Below, one piece after another: positions 61,134 to 64,000 of a DNA stretch of 64,000 nt (position 1 is the stretch's first letter; every line of letters begins with the position of its first letter). The notes beneath the pieces were generated by a model that saw only the letters and a list, made by a program, of their open reading frames with translations, was not told the origin of the DNA and did not search any database. Location: contig NZ_CP031030.1 in the NCBI RefSeq assembly GCF_003711225.1, positions 2,356,001 through 2,420,000 on the forward strand. The letters are read 5' to 3'. Source of the DNA: Runella sp. SP2 (GTDB lineage: Bacteria; Bacteroidota; Bacteroidia; Cytophagales; Spirosomataceae). Made by a program: the position numbers and the translations under genes.

Positions 61134-61493
61134 CGCGTGGCACTCTGCTTTTTGGGGTATTTCTAAGCAAAAACTAACCTAAAAAGACCCAAAAAACATA
61201 CGTTTTGCAGTCAAATTGCGGCCTAATTAACTATAACTATCTAACAAACAGGTAGTTACTTTTTTTACCCTAACAAAAAGTACGCTGTTACACACAGTAA
61301 GGTAACCCGCACTTTATCGGTTGTGGCAATTGCCACCCTTTAATTTTAGGAATATACCCCCAGTTTTTATCCAGAAAAAGAGTATCATTTTTTCTAAGAA
61401 CACCCCTTCACTTTTGTGAAATTTTGTGTCCTGTTTTTTTTGATTCTGTTTTTGTTGCTTTATAGCCTTATTAATCATCTAATAAATATAGCC
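61134..61493. other. Intergenic region before the ATP-grasp gene
   Basis: This 360-bp stretch holds a perfect palindrome GTGGCAATTGCCAC (61323-61336) and otherwise no clear repeat or terminator; it probably contains the promoter for the ATP-grasp gene. Unrelated short frames in it (for example from 61416) have no coding character. Confidence 0.5.
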
Positions 61494-62492
61494 ATGAGCC
61501 AGAACAATTTGAACTTCTTAGTACTCGCTACAGGTACTCCCTCGCGTCACCTGATTGATGCTATCACTAAGCGCAATCATACTTATGAACATCACAATCC
61601 AAATGATTTGTACCTTTTCGTGTCTGAATCTGAAAATGGTTATGACCGTATTTACAACGGTTCTGCAACACTTGAGAACCCTGTCAGACTTAAGGCCAAA
61701 AGCTATGATGCTATTGTTAGTAGGATTGGGGGTGGTTTGGCGCACGGTGCAAGCATTTTGAGGCACTTAACCGACAATCTAAACATCTATTGCCCCCAAG
61801 ATGCTGATGGCCTTGAAACAGCCTCAAACAAGCTCAAAACAACGCAACGATTGAGCGCACGAGGTTTGCGCGTTCCCCTCACTACCTACGCATCGAATCC
61901 CGTACATATCGACTTTTTGATTAAAAAGGTAGGAGGTTTACCCGCTATTGGTAAGCTAATCAATGGGAGTCAAGGGATAGGGGTATTCATTCTTGAGACT
62001 CCACAAGCCACCAACACGACCCTTGAGAGCTTGTACCGTCTGAATGCTAATGTTAAGCTTCAAAAGTTTATTAAAGCGGGCTCCAAAGACATCCGAGCCA
62101 TTGTAATAGGCGATAAAGTAAGCGTAGCAATGGAACGAGCAGGCAAAAAGGATTTTCGAGCCAACATTTCGCAGGGAGGCAGCGGGCGAAAAGTCGAATT
62201 GTCAGATGCAGACATTGAAATTTGTATCAAAGCGGCCAAAGCTGTGAACCTCGAATTTGCGGGGGTGGATATACTCAAAGATGAAGAGGGTAAAACCTAT
62301 GTAATAGAGGTCAATGGGAATCCTGGTACTAAGATTATCGACATCACTGGACACAACTATTTTAATGACTTGATTGGGTTCATCGAAGACAAAGTTAATA
62401 AAGACGAAAAGCCCGATGATAACAACAATCAAGCTCAAAAAGAAGCTTCAGCAGGTATGAAAAGTTGGATGAAAGCACCTTGGAATCGCTAA
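61494..62492 (+). CDS. RimK-like ATP-grasp ligase carried by the element
   Basis: The start at MSQNNLNFLVLATGTPS gives 332 residues. The ATP-grasp fold shows KLKTTQRLSARGLRVPLTTY, PAIGKLINGSQGIGV (ATP-binding Lys/Gly region), LQKFIKAGSKDIRAIVIG and DFRANISQGGSG, and metal-binding EVNGNPGTKI. These are features of the RimK glutamate-ligase group, which adds amino acids to protein C-termini, tetrahydromethanopterin-type cofactors or peptides. The C-terminal tail ending KSWMKAPWNR is unusual. It is the most conspicuous cargo gene; substrate unknown. Confidence 0.85.
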   Translation: MSQNNLNFLVLATGTPSRHLIDAITKRNHTYEHHNPNDLYLFVSESENGYDRIYNGSATLENPVRLKAKSYDAIVSRIGGGLAHGASILRHLTDNLNIYCPQDADGLETASNKLKTTQRLSARGLRVPLTTYASNPVHIDFLIKKVGGLPAIGKLINGSQGIGVFILETPQATNTTLESLYRLNANVKLQKFIKAGSKDIRAIVIGDKVSVAMERAGKKDFRANISQGGSGRKVELSDADIEICIKAAKAVNLEFAGVDILKDEEGKTYVIEVNGNPGTKIIDITGHNYFNDLIGFIEDKVNKDEKPDDNNNQAQKEASAGMKSWMKAPWNR

Positions 62493-62513
62493 CCCCTATT
62501 AAATTTCACAAAG

Positions 62514-62813
62514 ATGGCACGACCTAAAAAAAAGCCCACGACTCAAGAAAAAAAAGTATTAAAGGATGCTTTAGATAGGCTACTTGAAAGAGCAGAATTA
62601 AGGGAAAGTGTGGATATTTCAGTACTTCCACCCTTGAAGGAGCTTGAGAATACAATGGTTCAATTGATTGTTAAATACGTCAAAGCCTACAATCACGCGG
62701 CTGACAGTTGTAACATACCTGAATTAGATATTTGCTACGGGGAGATGTTGGATGACAGCGCAAGAAAAATGCTTAAATCAATGCTTTCCCACTTATCTAT
62801 GATTTATCCGTAG
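62514..62813 (+). CDS. Small protein with basic N-terminus of the element
   Basis: The 99-residue protein starts MARPKKKPTTQEKKVLKDAL and is mostly helical (LLERAELRES, VQLIVKYVKAYNHA). It lies 21 bp after the ATP-grasp stop on the same strand, so it is probably cotranscribed. No known family was recognised. A nucleic-acid or ligase partner role is possible from the Lys-rich start and position. Confidence 0.65.
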   Translation: MARPKKKPTTQEKKVLKDALDRLLERAELRESVDISVLPPLKELENTMVQLIVKYVKAYNHAADSCNIPELDICYGEMLDDSARKMLKSMLSHLSMIYP

Positions 62814-62896
62814 AGTCTGATTGTGAAGATAAGAGAGGGTTAAACAATAAATCTTTGAAAGCAATCTTTCAATTAAAAGACAGCAAAAGAGAAAGC

Positions 62897-62934
62897 AAAA
62901 AGCCCCCAAAACAATCAAGTTTTGAGGGCTTTTT
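62897..62934. terminator. Bidirectional terminator (tRNA-Asp and small-gene transcripts)
   Basis: AAAAAGCCCCCAAAAC (62897-62912) faces GTTTTGAGGGCTTTTT (62919-62934) with one mismatch, loop AATCAA. A- and T-runs flank it, so it can end the minus-strand tRNA transcript and the plus-strand small-gene transcript. Confidence 0.85.
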
Positions 62935-62938
62935 CTAG

Positions 62939-63012
62939 CGGTCTGGACGGGACTCGAACCCGCGACCCCATGCGTGACAGGCATGTATTCTAACCAACTG
63001 AACTACCAGACC
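62939..63012 (-). tRNA. tRNA-Asp(GTC), element-carried copy, no encoded CCA
   Basis: The 74-base minus-strand gene folds as a complete cloverleaf: acceptor GGTCTGG/CCAGACC, anticodon stem with CCTGTCACG (anticodon GTC), and T-arm GCGGGTTCGAGTCCCGT. The 3' end is followed by CTA rather than CCA. It lies inside the element, 32 bp from the chromosomal copy, from which it differs by a compensated acceptor pair (T-A for C-G). Confidence 0.92.
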
Positions 63013-63036
63013 AATATTTTACTTAAAGAACACTTA

Positions 63037-63061
63037 CTTTGTGTTGGCGGTCCGGACGGGA
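63037..63061 (-). repeat. Right attachment site (attR) at the tRNA-Asp 3' end
   Basis: These 25 bases match 55609-55633 exactly. They cover the CCA end and acceptor/T-arm edge of the chromosomal tRNA-Asp, so the gene stays whole after integration. Confidence 0.85.
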
Positions 63062-63121
63062 CTCGAACCCGCGACCCCATGCGTGACAGGCATGTATTCT
63101 AACCAACTGAACTACCGGACC
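63045..63121 (-). tRNA. tRNA-Asp(GTC), chromosomal copy used as integration site
   Basis: The 77-base minus-strand gene includes an encoded CCA (63045-63047), acceptor GGTCCGG/CCGGACC and anticodon GTC in CCTGTCACG. It is complete and lies at the right edge of the element. A promoter pair is seen upstream at 63171-63200. Confidence 0.95.
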
Positions 63122-63170
63122 AAATTGTATTTTTTTACTTTTTTGCGTTTTGGTGTCGCTGAAAGTGGTG

Positions 63171-63200
63171 CAAAAGTACTATTTTTAACTTTCAATGCAA
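63171..63200 (-). promoter_or_regulatory. Promoter of the tRNA-Asp transcript
   Basis: On the minus strand TACTTTTG (63178-63171) is a -7 box with TTG (63200-63198) 19 bases upstream, 50 bases before the tRNA 5' end. Confidence 0.5.
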
Positions 63201-63294
63201 TACTTTTGCCAACAAAAAAGCTGACTTTTTTTTGAATTATTTTCAATTTTTAAGGCATAATTCTGATTTTTAAATAGTTACACGCTCAAAAAAA

Positions 63295-64000
63295 ATGACA
63301 AAAATTAAAGACATTACGCACTTTTTAGAAACCATAGCACCATTATCCTACCAAGAATCATACGACAACGCAGGTCTCATTGTTGGTGAACCAACCGCCT
63401 CCGTTACCAATGTACTCGTTTCGCTTGACTGCACAGAGGCCGTCGTCGATGAAGCCATTGCCAAAAATTGCAATTTGATTGTTGCCCACCACCCCATTGT
63501 ATTTAGAGGGTTGAAAAAATTTAATGGGCGAAACTACGTCGAACGTACGGTAATCAAAGCCATTAAAAACGACGTTGCCATTTATGCCACGCATACCAAC
63601 CTCGACCACGTGGTCGGTGGCGTCAATTTTATGATTGCAGATCGCTTGGGCTTGCAAAACGTTCGCGTGTTAGCCCCAAAAAAGGATTTATTAATGAAAC
63701 TTGTCTTTTTTGCTCCCGTCGAAAACGCGCAATCGGTCGTCGATGCGTTGCATAACGTCGGTGTTGGCCAAATCGGGAATTATGACCATTGTAGCTTTAG
63801 CGTGAATGGAACTGGTACTTTTCGCCCCAATGAAGCAGCTACGCCCTTTATCGGAAATGCAAATGAAATCGAGCATGTAAATGAAAGCCGAGTTGAGATC
63901 ATTTTTCCCGCTTATTTGGAAGCAACGGTGATGCGAACACTAAACGAGACCCATCCGTATGAAGAAGTGGCGCACTATCTTACGCTTTTGCAAAATACCA
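63295..64000 (+). CDS. Nif3-like dinuclear metal centre protein (partial)
   Basis: The frame starts with ATG at 63295 and runs past the window end. Visible residues include MTKIKDITHFLETIAP, YDNAGLIVGEP, IVAHHPIVFRGLK (two metal-ligand His), THTNLDHVVGGVNF and an inserted CutA-like domain (VFFAPVENAQSVVDALH to NETHPYEEVAHY). Nif3 proteins form hexamers around a dimetal site; function is unclear, though some are called GTP cyclohydrolase I type 2. About two thirds of the protein is visible. Confidence 0.9.
   Translation, partial: MTKIKDITHFLETIAPLSYQESYDNAGLIVGEPTASVTNVLVSLDCTEAVVDEAIAKNCNLIVAHHPIVFRGLKKFNGRNYVERTVIKAIKNDVAIYATHTNLDHVVGGVNFMIADRLGLQNVRVLAPKKDLLMKLVFFAPVENAQSVVDALHNVGVGQIGNYDHCSFSVNGTGTFRPNEAATPFIGNANEIEHVNESRVEIIFPAYLEATVMRTLNETHPYEEVAHYLTLLQNT

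Larger units (their letters stand above)
55609..63061. mobile_element. Integrative element at tRNA-Asp (about 7.4 kb)
   Basis: The element is bounded by 25-bp direct repeats (55609-55633, 63037-63061), the right one being the 3' end of tRNA-Asp(GTC). It carries a tyrosine recombinase, Xre repressor and small divergent partner, an SF3-type helicase, a Toprim primase, an iteron-like array, an ATP-grasp ligase, small proteins and an extra tRNA-Asp. It is AT-richer than the flanks. It lacks capsid, terminase, portal, relaxase and type IV secretion genes, so it is best seen as a plasmid-like island or phage satellite that replicates with its own helicase/primase. Confidence 0.88.

Noticed and set aside
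55609-63061. Complete prophage
   Set aside because: No capsid, portal, terminase, tail or lysis genes are seen; only integration, control and replication genes are present.

Overview
The window looks like a chromosomal segment of a Gram-negative Bacteroidota bacterium, most likely order Cytophagales (Spirosomataceae-like). Supporting signs are a SusC/SusD pair, many signal-peptide and lipoprotein exports, Bacteroidota promoter boxes (TAnnTTTG), start codons mostly without Shine-Dalgarno sequences, and families typical of that group (PVC-type cytochrome, DUF4783, DUF6580, PmoA/DUF6807). No 16S gene is present, so genus is not assigned.

Layout. 1-6.2 kb: start of a VOC-fold gene, GH92 mannosidase, ACP phosphodiesterase, dCMP deaminase, a DUF922 exported metalloprotease-like protein, an alpha/beta hydrolase and a Crp-type regulator. 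6.2-11 kb: SusC/SusD nutrient-uptake operon with a clear terminator. 11.5-15 kb: penicillin-acylase-type exported hydrolase and UDP-GlcNAc 2-epimerase. 15.1-15.4 kb: a 212-bp repeat element with perfect 19-bp terminal inverted repeats. 15.4-22.4 kb: a divergent GH13-like protein, Crp regulator, DinB protein, an antitoxin remnant, Tex and an MTR-kinase-like phosphotransferase. 22.4-26.6 kb: a complete tripartite exporter (ATPase, HlyD adaptor, permease, TolC). 26.9-31.7 kb: a large PVC-type cytochrome protein and an SGNH hydrolase. 31.9-41.6 kb: mixed metabolic and envelope genes, two SDR dehydrogenases, a small membrane protein plus sodium symporter, and a zinc phospholipase C-like protein. 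42-45 kb: Dabb protein, ECF sigma/anti-sigma pair, and an exported HMA-like protein with a lipoprotein truncated haemoglobin. 45-55.5 kb: housekeeping genes (RlmI-type methyltransferase, ParC, HemF, TrmN6-type methyltransferase, RNase H) plus PmoA-like, MpaB-like and DUF2809 genes; a 113-bp palindromic tandem repeat sits at 54.1-54.35 kb.

55.6-63.06 kb: an integrative element inserted at the 3' end of tRNA-Asp(GTC). It is bounded by identical 25-bp att copies. It holds an Xre repressor divergent from a small Cro-like gene, a tyrosine recombinase, a coiled-coil protein, an SF3/DUF5906-type helicase, a primase with a Toprim domain, a RimK-like ATP-grasp ligase, a small basic protein, and its own second tRNA-Asp. 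Between helicase and primase lie twelve GGAAC/GTTCC motifs in two interleaved inverted repeats (order A-B-A'-B'), a strong candidate replication origin. No capsid, terminase, relaxase or conjugation gene is seen, so it resembles a self-replicating satellite or plasmid-like island. This is the most novel part of the window. After the tRNAs the chromosome resumes with a Nif3-like gene cut by the window end.
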